DNA from: Rhopalosiphum padi | Lineage: Eukaryota > Arthropoda > Insecta > Hemiptera > Aphididae | Reading direction: 5' to 3' | Assembly (NCBI RefSeq): GCF_020882245.1 | Contig: NC_083597.1 | Span: 43,564,152 to 43,628,151 of the forward strand | DNA: 64,000 nt | Part shown: positions 1-12,110 of the stretch, one piece after another | How the letters are laid out: each line of letters starts with the position of its first letter | How positions within the stretch are numbered: position 1 is the first letter of the stretch | Position numbers and translations under genes: made by a program | Notes under the pieces: generated by a model | What the model was told of the DNA's origin: nothing | What the model saw: only the letters and a program-made list of their open reading frames with translations | The model's database searches: none

Positions 1-2717
1 CAAATTATTTTTCTTAAGTACTCTCAGTGTAATCATTAACAATATTCTTATCCTAACTTTTATTCAACGCGTCAGCTTATCTCTGGGTTATTAAAAAAAA
101 AAAAAAATCCAGGACTCTCCTGATTCTTATCACTTTTTGTAATAATGATATGACGTCCTTATTTAATTTTGTTAGAATGTATAGAGTAATTACTCGTTTT
201 AGTATATATTAATTAATATGGCATTCTTATTTATACATTATTATTAATTATACGTCAATCTATTCTACGTAATATTCCTAAACCAAGTTTAAATTTATAC
301 TTTCGACAATAGAAAAACATTGTTTAGATAAAAAAAAAACAATAATAATAATTAAATTTATCGATTATTACTAAAATGTACACGATTTTCGTATACAATT
401 TACGTTGAAGAGTCCACTATTTGATTTTAATTATTATAATTTTATAGAAACTTATTTAACTCCACAACTCACAAGTTTAAGTTTTTTGTATACGTTTCTT
501 TGGGATTTGAACTATTTTTGTTTGAGTTTGTTTTTTTGTTTGCTAGGTTTGACTTTCGAAGACGATTTGACAGTTCTACCAACTTCTAGTAATTATGTTA
601 ATACTGTCTATATCACGAGACAAAGTTCCATATTATCATAAGCTAAATACTGTGTGATTCCTTTGTAGAATATAATTTAATTATGAATATTTATCCTACA
701 GTGTATGTGATTATGTATTATTTTGGTTACCCACGGGTTATTGGTGTCATCAAATATTATATTTAAGTAGTACATTTTGTATAGAATATTATAATATGTA
801 ACATTACTAAAAAAAAAATCTTTAAATCGATGAAATGTCATATAATCTTGACGACTGATGACGGAGGAATACGATGTTTTCCTTTTCCTCATCTTTGTGA
901 TATCATAGAAAAATATTCGTTTAACATATGTTTTAATCAAAGTATTATTACTATGTATGCATACATATTGTTTTTAATTTTAAACTTTATAAGCTGAAAA
1001 AAATAATATGTGTATTATGTAGACATAAAATATATGTATTTTTGTTATAAGTATTTAATCAATTTATATCATTAACCCTTATCAGATAAACTACCATGGA
1101 ATTAATGAAATAATTAAAGTACAAACTCGTTTAGAAACTGAATTGTACCTATATAATTTTAACTGATAAAATATAAATAAAACAATTTTATACCCAAGTT
1201 TGAAATGCTAATTGATGACATTGTTTAATATTATGTACCCAATTTCCGCGTATTGCGTGCATGATACAATATAACGGCATCGCTTCAGAGATTATTATAG
1301 TTTACTTCAATTGAATAAAAGTTAACTAAACACTATTTATAATTATTATTCTTTTTTTTTTTTATGCTAAATATTGCAAAAATTATAATAATAATTTAAT
1401 AAAACGAAGTAAAACTTATAATTACATTTTTATTTTATAGAAGTCAATATGTATTGAAATGAATGATTCCCTTTAGCTATAAATTGAAGTAAAATTACAT
1501 AATATATATAGTTACGTGTATATACGCGTCATATAAATATGTATGTTTGTATAGCAATACATATAAAGGATTCAAACGTGTTTTTTAGAGCATGACATAA
1601 AGTATTTTATAGTAAAAATGGATCACAATGGTTGGATTAATTTATTTGTATACAATTATTTTATGCTATTTGAATTATAATTAATAGATTTAAATGCTCA
1701 TGGCACTAAAATAATTAAATTCGTTAGGTTAAATTTTACATTGCATATGTATTAAAAAAAAACCTCATATTATCGACATCGTTTGAACTTTAAATTATCA
1801 AATAATATGATGTAAAAGATCAAACCGAATGTTTAATCTGCAGAGTCCAACTGACTGTCAAACATCTCGTAAAATGCAGACAAATGGAAACTGCTAGATA
1901 AGTTAAATATATGTCTAAGTTCCTCCTCTAATTAGTGCTAAAATTAATAATAATAAAGGTAGATAATTAATTGTAAAAATATAACCTGCGGGCACACAAA
2001 ACCTTAACAATCATTAATATAATAACATAAAAAACTAATGTCAGCTAAAGTGGTCGTCTTATTATTTTTATTAAAAAAAAAAAATACTAATAATAATACG
2101 ATGAGTATTTTATTCAATAATTAATAATATAGTAAATATTTGTTATTAGATGTTAGGTTCTATAAATTGGATTAACCTTGTAAAAACAAAACATTTGTTA
2201 AAACAAAAAAATTAATAAATAAAAAAAAAAAATTGATCAGCACAATACATCAATATTTTTAAAACTTTATCTACTGTCATCATTTATGTAAAATAGGTAT
2301 TTAAGATTACTTTTTTACTTTTATTAAATAAATATTTACAAAATTCGTTTGTTATTTTTTTTTATTTACCATTCGAAAACAATTGTATAAACTTCATTAC
2401 ACTTCTTTATTCTTTTATTGAAAATATTTGTATTCATTGACGAATAAATAATAAATATTTTTGATTTGAAAAATTTGCATTGTATTTAAATGCATGGACC
2501 TTTTGTTATGTAAATACAATTTAAAACATATTGTTTTTTCATTTCCTATTGGCTATTACACTTAATACTTATAGGTGCTAAAACCGCATGTTGGCTACCA
2601 GTTGAAAAAAAAAATTACCATTTTATAAAGTATAATACAATACTTAAAATGTATTAAATTATACTTGTTGCTTATTATATTTTTACGTTCAATGTATTGA
2701 AATTTATTTTATAAATT
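1..2717. other. AT-rich non-coding stretch
   Basis: No gene is recognisable. The DNA is very AT-rich with many short homopolymer runs. A frame on the plus strand from 405 to 641 lacks an ATG start, is rich in Phe, Leu and Tyr, and shows no domain. A minus-strand frame at 677-940 is likewise featureless. Both fit chance open frames in AT-rich DNA. No tRNA, splice-site pair or repeat array was seen. This is probably intergenic or intronic. Confidence 0.5.
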
Positions 2718-3155
2718 CATAGGCGTAAATATTCCTTGTTAGAAGGAGGGGGTGCTAAAATTGTAAACATAGAACAGGCCCACCGAGGGTTTCACTCCCC
2801 GCACCAATACATATATATTTTACAATTTTATTTTAACATTTATCATATAAGATGTACCTATATAAAAAATTCAAAATTATTTACTTAACGACATATAATA
2901 CATAACTTTTTATCATTGTCATTATAAAATATTAACGTATAGGTCAATAATTTTAATTATATTACAATATTACAATACAAAATAAATGCATGAAGCTTAA
3001 ATGTTCATATAACACATACGTATCGGATATCCTAATTAGGAATTACGTTTTACATTTTATAATTTTTTCTAATAAATAACCTTACATTTCTTTGAAAACT
3101 TTAAAAAATGTAGGGGGGCTAAGCCTCCCTAAGTCACCCCTAATTTATACCTATG
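2718..3155. mobile_element. MITE-like element with terminal inverted repeats
   Basis: The left end reads CATAGGCGTAAAT and the right end, read in reverse complement, gives CATAGGTATAAAT, a match at 11 of 13 positions. The 438-bp interior has no open frame. It carries a G-rich block just inside the left end and a nearly palindromic GGGGGGCTAAGCCTCCC block near 3113-3129. The flanking 8-mers are TATAAATT on the left and CATAAAAT on the right, matching at 6 of 8, which could be an eroded 8-bp target duplication. The ends and G/C blocks suggest a non-autonomous DNA transposon, possibly hAT-like. It has no transposase and is presumably old. Confidence 0.55.
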
Positions 3156-4018
3156 CATAAAATTATTAATATATTAATTAATATAATATATAAATAATAT
3201 AAATATAATAAATTATTTTCAATAAATTAGTATAATTTAATTTAATATTATTATTATTTTATTTCTCTCCGTTTTTGTAAGGTTCATTAATGTAAGATAT
3301 CTTTTTCAAATAAGTCATCATAAAATTATGTTATTTTTTTCATCAAGATTTATTAATAATTAATAACACCATAAATAAATAATTTTAAAAATTCCATTTA
3401 AATCTATAAGTAAGCGTTGTTTATACAACAACAACAACAACAATAATAATAATAATAATAATCGTTCAATAAAAAATACAAAGAATCACGATGGAGACTT
3501 ATCAAAACATTATAATTATAACTAAAATATTAAAAATTTAAATAAAAGTATTAAATATATAAATATATATTAATAATATTAATAGTATACCTGTAAGAGC
3601 AACGATGTATAATATTTTTAAAAATATTTAAAAACAATGTCTAAGCTCTCTGGTTTCGAGTGTTTTATTTTTTTTTGCTTACAGCTCGTATATATTTATA
3701 TATTACTTGCATACCACTATAATAACTTCAAAAATAATTACTCGAAATGTCAATATATCTGTAACATATTAATTGATTATTTTTGACTGCATTAAAACGT
3801 ATTTAGACAAAATAATAATAGTTTCGTTACAAACATTAGTCAATTCTAAAGATTATTTATTTGCTTACTTATATGTTTAGGTATATTTAATATTTATATA
3901 TATATAAACGGTTAAAATAATTCTTCAAAAATCGTCCTATCCCACCCCCTACCGTAGCTTATTAACCTCCTACCCGTCAATACCGTGCAGGATCACCAGC
4001 TCCACGTACCACCCACCG
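3156..4018. other. AT-rich non-coding stretch ending in a C-rich pocket
   Basis: This is mostly AT-rich non-coding DNA with a simple repeat (listed separately). From about 3930 the plus strand becomes strikingly C-rich, with runs such as CCCACCCCC, and this continues to about 4130. The pocket reads open for short distances in more than one frame, but no frame is clearly coding. Confidence 0.4.
3425..3462. repeat. (ACA)n(ATA)n microsatellite
   Basis: A trinucleotide tract of ACA units passes directly into ATA/AAT units over about 38 bp. It is a simple compound microsatellite in non-coding DNA. Confidence 0.9.
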
Positions 4019-4030
4019 TGACGTCACGTG
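4019..4030. promoter_or_regulatory. Composite CRE and E-box site
   Basis: TGACGTCACGTG combines a perfect cAMP-response element (TGACGTCA) with an overlapping canonical E-box (CACGTG). It lies inside a C-rich island (about 3930-4130) in otherwise AT-rich DNA. CREB/ATF proteins bind the first motif and bHLH proteins the second; this is family knowledge. Function at this site is inferred, and no adjacent gene start is identified. Confidence 0.3.
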
Positions 4031-4149
4031 TACTTTCACTACACCTGGCGTCATCAGCACTACCGCCACCATTGCCATCACGACTTAAACCTCAACCACG
4101 GCCACAGCCGGTGCGGAATTGCAAATGCTAAATCCAAATCGACCGAATC

Positions 4150-7100
4150 AATAGTTCTGTTTTAATATGTAACTGTACGTTTTATATTTTGTGTACACCA
4201 TACACACTATAGTGTTTCATGAATAGCACTGTAAGTACAGGTTGCCATATAAGGCTGCAGAGATGGACTGCAGTAGTAGGTATAGGCGTTTCGATAAAAA
4301 ATGTTGAAACAAATTTTAGTATTTTGTATATTCTGATATGAAAAAATATAATTCGTATCGTGTATTTTATATACTTTTTTAAAATTGTTTGTATTTCGAG
4401 AGTACTTTAAATACAAACGCAATTAATAACTTATGGGTTATGCAATTCTCACGTTGGAAATTCGATCTATACTAACGAAATAATAACAATCGCAAATGAC
4501 TTTGGTAAGTACATATATACCTACATTTCATTAATTTAAATTGTTTATCGAAAATGTATGTACAAAGTTTTTAGTATTCATCGTGATTTACATGATTAAT
4601 TTTTAATAGAAATTGTTTAATGAATCAAAAACTAAAAAGCATTTAGCAGTATTTTAGATATACTTACATATCTTGTTATTTCTGTACTCGTATGGGTATA
4701 TGGTACTCGTCTCGTATTGTGTACTTTATATTCTATGTTATCATAATATAAGCCATGCATTAGTATTAACCTGCGCTAAAAAGGCAGCATATTAACGAAC
4801 CATAATGTTATTATCAAAAGTAATAAAATAATCTTAAGATTTTTTTTAAAAAAAATACTATGCCTAGCAAGATTAGTATTGATTTTTTTTTACTTTATAC
4901 TTTTTACACTTTTTATCTTTTTATTTTATATTATTTTTTTTCTGTTATTTTTTCGGGTAATTAAGATAAGATAATATAATTTATTGACCAAAATAAAAGT
5001 ATAAGTCAACTTATACATTTTTAAATTATATTCATTTTTCCAATTCACCATTGACTACTGAGATAACCAGATATTATATATTTGATAATTTCAAACAAAT
5101 TTTTTTTTATTATTATTTTTAAGCGTATGAAACCTGTTACGGTACAACTGAAAATAATTTAGATATGACTTACACGGAATGTCGGAATATCAAGTATATA
5201 ACAATTTCTTACTTGATTATATTATGTTTTAAAGGCAAATATTTATTTTATTTATATACTTAGTTGAAAAACAATAAAACAAAATATTTAACATGACACC
5301 TGATTATAATACTAGTATAGATTATACAAAACTAAGATAATTTCACGAAACAACTTAAATGATAACTTATTCAAACGTAAATACAATATAAATTATAAAA
5401 ATGCACTTACATATAAATTTTATAATATCAATGAACAGCTTGATCAATAAGAATCAATTAATTATTAATTTAAAATAAAGTATTATTTTTAGTTTTTTTA
5501 AAAGAAACACTTTCTTTAAAAACACAATATTTTTAATAAAAACGATTATAAATGTTAAACTCTCTCTCTCTCTCTCTTAGTTATTTTTAATTTACCTAAA
5601 TATTTTATTTAACCTACCTACATTTTTAAAGCGTTAAATATAAGTTTGATAGCTAACATTAGGGTTACACGATCAATATTTAGTAATTTATCCGAGACAA
5701 CAAAACAATCACATGCAAAGTATTTAATTGCAATATTGTACAAAACAATAGTTAATAGTTCAATACCTACTATATTATGTATAATATTGTATATTATACT
5801 ATAATACTGTAAATTTAACGTTAAAAATATTATTATAAATAATATAAGATCAATATTTTTAGATGAATTGATTTGTATTAGGTATACGAATACTTACCGT
5901 AACATTTACAACAATAATATTATACTCTAATTTTCTTTGAAAATGATGTATCTACTTTCCAGTTAAAATCATTATGCTTTTTATAGATAATTATAATGCG
6001 CAACTGCATGTTATTTGGTATTAGAAATCACTTTTGGAATATTGTGCAATATTTATAAAGTAATTAAATGAATATACTATTTGCTGCTATTAAAAATTAA
6101 ATTTTTATTTGGAATATTTATAATAGTATAGGTATATGCATTTTTATTTACACTAGAATTTTAGATCATATTAACAGCTTATGGCGTTTTCACTGTAATA
6201 ACTAGTGTACCTAATAACATTATAATGTTTTTGTTTTAGTTTATATTTTGTTTTAAAGTGTACTTACAGAAAAATTGGATTTAAAATGATTTTATTATTA
6301 AAATGAATTATAATTTATACAAAACGTGATACGCATTACAAAGTGTATATGCTCAAATTTAATAGAAGTGTAGAAGCGTAAAACGCACACAATCGCGTAA
6401 GGTAAATGGAGTATCCAGTAAGTGAACAATTCTAAGAGACCAAAATTCAATATTGACAAATGAAAATCTCATCTTGATATTATAATTTATAATATATAAT
6501 ATATAGGTAATATTACGTACTATGCTGTATTGTCGTCTTCGCTAAATAGGTACATAATTGGAATGCTGATAAAAATGTCCTGATATCTGATTACTTAATA
6601 TAAGATACTTGATGCAGATATTATACCAAATACAATAGTGATCCATTTAATGAATAAAGCTACTCATCACCAGTCGTATGAGATTAAAATCAATACGCGC
6701 AGTTATAGTATATTAAAGGGATGGCGTGGGTGTACTTACTTCTGTATTTATTTATTTTTAGCATGTAATCTCCATAATATGACACCCGAGGCAGCCGTAT
6801 AGTCTGACGCTATAATCCCCTATACATAATATACAATAAACTATAATTATTTGTTATTTTCAATTCTCTCATGATATTTAGTAGATATCAAGTTCATTAA
6901 ATATTTTGAGAAAAAAAAATACTTTAAACTATCTGATACCGTTTATGAATAAATATTTAGTATATTGAATTTTATGTAATTTTTCTGTATTTGAGTTTCT
7001 GAAAATTGAAAGTGTCATAAATGTGGACATCATATACCTTTTCCGTTTTTCATTAGGTGTTCATGCTTTTTGTTTGAAAGAGTACTACAATAAATATCCA

Positions 7101-9349
7101 CAAAATACTATATTATTAAGTGTTTCTCGTAGTCATAAACTCATAACAAGAGCCGCCGACATTTTTTTTTGTTTACTTCATGATAAGATTTTTACCATTA
7201 CTATCTACCCACGCAAAAAGGCGTATTCCCACAAATATTTTTAGAAACACATCAAACTACCGGCTCACAAATATTTAATTTAGTACGTTATACATTATAC
7301 TTTCAGCTAACTTTAAGTAATGTATATTTTAATAGCTTTCTATTCACTTTAAACCAAATTCAAAAACCAATGCAATTTTATTATTATTTTAGTATTTAAT
7401 CTTTATTAAAATGCGTACAGATATCAATTTAATTATCTGTATCACATAGAGTGCGCAACTCCGTAGCATATAGATACGTATCTATAATAATATTTTTTTT
7501 AGGAATAATATAGGCTGGGAAATATGCTAATTAGTTTTTAATATCAACTAAAATATGATTCAAATAAATAAATAAAAAACAACGGATTTTTATAACATGA
7601 TATTTGATCTCTGCGTCAATTATAATTGGATTTTTAATATTTAATAGATACTAAATAAAATAATTTACAATTGTATTAAAATATTATAATCGTGAAATGT
7701 CGATGAATTTAATAAAAAAATAATTTGATGTTCTATAATATTTTATTAAAACTACATTTTATTATATTTTAATTTCGATAAATGTTACTTTTTATGTTTG
7801 GTAGATATACTATACGTACATATACATGTCTTCGTTGGATTCCCATGTTTTAAGAATTATATTACCAATGAATATAATATACTATAGCTTAAAACGTAAG
7901 TAAAATATGTATTAACAAAATAATACTATTTGTAAGCTTAATACTATAATTATAATTTATATAATATATTGTTTTATTTTCAAAATAAAAATATAAACAT
8001 TCAATATGTTTACAATTTTTAAAATTGATTAAATATTATAAATGAAATTTAATTTATTCATTTATAATTTTTAATATACTATAAATGTTGATATAATTGT
8101 ACAACGTAATACAATAATATGTTTATAATAGATATCTAGATATAACAAATAAATAAAAAATGAAAAAATAATATTTCATAGTACCTAAATAGTTAGTTAT
8201 TAAAATAAAACTACATGGTTAATCTATTACCAATGCAAACATTGAATAAACTCTTATTTGAATAAGCCAAAATCTATAGTTATAATTAGTATCACTAAAA
8301 TTAATATATTGAGGCATAATTTCCATTATACATTTTTAAGCAGTACAATATTCAATAAAAATTGTATTTCTTAAGAAATAAATCATATTCTGTTTAAAAA
8401 TTTAAAAAAGTATAAGAAAAAAATGTATACTTCCTCCGTAAAGAGTTCTCTGTAAGTATCTATGTAAATAGACCATTTGTATCGTTTTGTTTAATTTATA
8501 ATAATATCTTAACTCATTTTAAATTTAAAAAAAAAAATATTTTAATTTTGTAAAAATTGTCTATTTTATTTGATAATTTGACGGACTACTATTTATTTAA
8601 TCACTTTAAACATCTCGTCTACGTGTGATGTTTTACCATATTTAAATAAATTATATTATATTTTACAGAAATATAAATATGTATTTTTAAATATACATAC
8701 GTGAGACTGTTAGACTAAGATTGTAAAATGTTTCATTTTATTTCAGACAAGATTATATACGTTGGTACACTTTATACGTTTCCTTGAATTTTCGATTAAT
8801 ACGTTGATATAGTACCATTAAAAATATATTTGTATAAGTGTACTGAACCTTACATTTCGCAATTAGGTACTAACATATATATTTTTTTAATTTATTTTTT
8901 ATCTAAATATATAAAATGGTATAGGTAGGTTCTGTAAGATTTGTTTATAATGACAACATTGACAACATTGTTGGAACATATCAGGTAAATATCCTAAAAT
9001 TAAACTCCTTTATTATATAAATATTTCTACACATTTTTAAGATTTTCATATAATTATTATAATCATAGACGGATATAATAAATTATGATGTTTATTTTTA
9101 GTGAATTTAGTCAAATATTTTATCTATAAAGGGACTGCATTATATACAAATCATTTATTTATGATTTGTGACGAAATAAATTTCAAAATAAGGCAATAAT
9201 CAAACAATTATCAGCATCAAATTAAATAGCCATTTAATAACATACATTTAAAAATAAACTTTGAAAAAGTAGAAACGAATATAGACACGATTTTTATATT
9301 AAAAAAAACTTACAGATTTTTTATAATAAGTATGTACTAGTCACTTTTC
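4150..9349. other. Long AT-rich non-coding stretch
   Basis: No gene is supported in this 5.2-kb stretch. A frame at 7023-7244 (plus) is about 73 codons but shows no domain and lies in DNA of background composition. A donor-like GTAAGT at 4505 follows an open frame of about 31 codons with no recognisable content. The stretch holds a (CT)n tract at 5560 and many poly-A and poly-T runs. It is probably intronic or intergenic. Confidence 0.45.
5560..5577. repeat. (CT)n microsatellite
   Basis: About nine CT/TC dinucleotides in a row, flanked by AT-rich DNA. Such GA/CT tracts can bind GAGA-type factors in insects, but there is no promoter evidence here. Confidence 0.8.
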
Positions 9350-9720
9350 TGGCATCTAGATTTTATCTGGAATTTGTTTCAAGAGCTGGTGACAAGTGGT
9401 TTTAAATGATTCTATAAAAAGGTTCAAATTGTTTGTGCATTTTTTAGTTTTTATACTAAATAAAAGTGGCAAGGATCGTTAATGTATAATGTAGGAATGC
9501 AAAGGTCTTTGCGGAGTAAATCATTAATGATATTCTAGGAAGTTTCTGTTATATGTTGTAAACGTATATTGATTGAAATAGCTGTATAGTTTAAGTTTTA
9601 GAGGTAATTGTATGAAGAGGTCAAAGAGTCCTGCTCCTAGTAGCGTATTTATAAACAGACACTATAGGCACACGAATACAGTGACAATTTGTTTAAGGTT
9701 ATACTAATATATTTTACGGT
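9350..9720 (-). mobile_element. Possible decayed LINE 3' tail
   Basis: The plus strand is G/T-rich here, so the minus strand is A/C-rich, as in coding strands of insect LINEs. The minus-strand translation contains short stretches (for example RKDLCIPT, around 9510) that resemble the C-terminal tail of Jockey-type ORF2 proteins, but it is broken by several stops. The plus strand ends with CCTAGTAGCGTATTTATA (about 9637-9655), which looks like a transposon terminus. There is no full motif, so this could also be an unrelated skewed segment. Confidence 0.22.
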
Positions 9721-10202
9721 TAAACATAATTTCCAAATTTTATGAATTTTAAATCCAAATCATATAAATAAATTATTTGGAAATTGTTGATAAGCTGAAA
9801 AATTACAAAAAATATACCTAAATAATTTGGACAACAATTTTTCGTCAGAATGTGTACATTTTCAATCGTATTTATTCATTAGTGATATTAACATAGATAA
9901 TTTAACTTTAATCAAACTATGCAAGTATTGGAGAAAAAAAATCTTTGCATATTTAAAATCGAAATATTTCGAATATTGACAAAGTATTATGAATTTTCGT
10001 GAATAAACTAGTGTATAATAAATTGTACTGCAGAGATATCGTTTTCATGCTTAAAACACATAACAATTTATCAAAGGTGAAGGTTCACTCAAACTGACGA
10101 AAAATAAAATAATTTAACATTACTTCCAATAGAGATTACATGTTAAAAGTATTGAATTGCGATTGCGAAGATTTTAATCGCTACCATTTGTCGACGTAAA
10201 CC

Positions 10203-10226
10203 AATTTAATTTAATTTAATTTAATT
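10203..10226. repeat. (AATTT)n repeat
   Basis: Four to five tandem AATTT pentamers followed by a poly-T run. Simple repeat. Confidence 0.8.
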
Positions 10227-10439
10227 TTTTTTATTATTATTTAAATTCAATAATTATTATGTACAAGTTTGAACAATTTAATTTGTCTTAAATTATTAAT
10301 AAATTGGCTTAACACTTAAGAACTTATGTTTTAGTATTTAAATAAAATTTGTTTTGCCTGTCCACCTAATTAATATATATTTTATAGTAACTAATTAAAT
10401 GATCATTTTCAGTTAGTGTAGCATATTATATTATTATTT

Positions 10440-10830
10440 TAGTTATTTAGGGTGGAAATTTTCCACAGACCTACACGCGGGAAACATGTAAATACGCCCC
10501 TGCCTACATCATGATACTAGAATAGAAGTGCAGCGTATATCGAACATTTTGTGTTTAAGAGAGATTTTTAATTGAGTTAAGATCTAAGTAGGTGAACACT
10601 CATATGGGTTTAGATTGAGTGTTTGATCCTTGGTCCTTAGACAAGGACTACAGGTGAGAAGTTTGTGAAAAGTAAGTCATTAGTATTTTGTTTGAGTGGT
10701 GGTTGGGATTTGAGTTTCGTTAATGATGGTTGGAGTGCATTCGATAGGACGTAGGGTGAAGGTAATCTGGATTGATTTTGAGGAGTTGACTTAAACTTTT
10801 GGTTTTTGAATCCAAATGTCTTAAATAAAT
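10440..10830 (-). mobile_element. Possible decayed retroelement tail ending in GGGGCGTATTTAC
   Basis: The segment is strongly G/T-rich on the plus strand against an AT-rich background. Its minus strand is A/C-rich and full of stops. At the low-coordinate end the minus strand reads GCAGGGGCGTATTTACATG, a terminus similar to that of the hAT MITE at 56608 (AAGGGCGTATTTGAG). The compositional skew and sharp edges support an inserted mobile element. The class is uncertain: it may be a LINE 3' untranslated tail or a DNA-transposon end whose partner is lost. Confidence 0.3.
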
Positions 10831-11216
10831 TTAAAAAATAAAATGTACAATTATAAACCTAAAATAAAGACAATTATTGTAACACACATATTTTTTAAAT
10901 GTATTGTGTTAAATGTGAACAATTATCGTCTAATCCTATGTTGTTCTTATAGTATTTATATACACATTTATACGCTTGTAACGTATAACTATGTAGTATA
11001 GTCATATTAACTGTATGAGTAGATGTCTATATAAGTTTTGCATATACAATTCAAGATGGGCCACATAATATTAATTGTATAATAGAAACTACAGAAAAAC
11101 CACGGTGCTGGAGAGTATTCGATGACTTAAATAATTACGTGTAGTTACCTACGCGTTAATCAAGATACGTAATTGTATCAACAAACGAAATAGATTTGCT
11201 TTAATTACGATTTTCT

Positions 11217-11242
11217 ATTTGTATTTGTATTTGTATTTGTAT
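11217..11242. repeat. (TATTTG)n hexanucleotide repeat
   Basis: Four TATTTG units in tandem followed by a partial unit. Simple repeat. Confidence 0.8.
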
Positions 11243-11339
11243 GTGGCGTAGTTTCCAAAGTAACTCGGCATTACAATTTTTTACAATTTTTTTTTCTACC
11301 ATCAAACGAGCCGTCGCAAACAGAAATATATTTTCATTT

Positions 11340-12110
11340 CAGTTTCAATTTTCAATTAACCGTTGTCTGTTCGTTTTTCTGGTCTGGTTAACATAAACTT
11401 TACTTCGATGCGACTTGAAAATAATATAGCTACCTCGTCGGTAGTCGATACTCGCGGACCGTAATCTATGAATAAACGTTGCTTTTGGTGTGGATTTTTA
11501 AGGTGGTTCTCATTACTGCGCGTGTCTGTAGTACCGGTAAAATGTTCAGATAAAACTTTATACTTCGACGTGACCGCTGTAGAATAAATTCGGGTTCTCA
11601 CTACAAAATATGTAGTGCACTACGGTTTACAATGCGTAATACTCTACTCGTGTAGAGTATTTAACTTGTAGGTGTAACGTGCTATCGACATTTCGTTACA
11701 TATACGCGTAATGAATACACGGATCACGGCATGACTGACATGGCGTAGTGCGAACCTGGCTTAATACCTACATACGTATGATGATGAGTGCTTATGCGGT
11801 TAGCCACGCTCATCGCAGGCTACAATATTATTGACGCTTAAATAATTCAAATTAATTGTATCTTCGTCCACTCTTGGGCAATCATAATTGTACTCTGAAA
11901 AGGTTTATGTAATTCACGCCACACTGCGTTATAGCAACGGTTGTAATATTATTATTTATTCCTATTTTACATTTAATGTACCTATGGTGCCTTTTTTGAA
12001 ATCGATTTTACAATATTTCAGAGACCTGCGATCCACGTTCTGCCCGCATCTAACACAACAATACAGCGTCCGAAGTAGTACCTACTTCGAGGTTAAATCA
12101 ATTTAACACA
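11340..12110. other. CpG-enriched pocket, no recognised gene
   Basis: CpG density rises relative to the surroundings. A minus-strand frame of 81 codons (11356-11601) and a plus-strand frame of 72 codons (11888-12106) are open. Neither has a recognisable domain or consensus splice sites at sensible positions. A perfect inverted repeat sits at 11639-11660. The pocket could contain regulatory DNA or an unrecognised exon. Confidence 0.3.
11639..11660. repeat. Perfect 9-bp-arm inverted repeat
   Basis: Arms ATACTCTAC and GTAGAGTAT flank a 4-nt TCGT centre. It could be a hairpin or a dyad binding site for a dimeric factor. Confidence 0.6.

Noticed and set aside
405..641. 78-codon frame with a DD pair resembling a reverse transcriptase box
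   Set aside because: No ATG and no other RT blocks in order. One motif alone is not enough.
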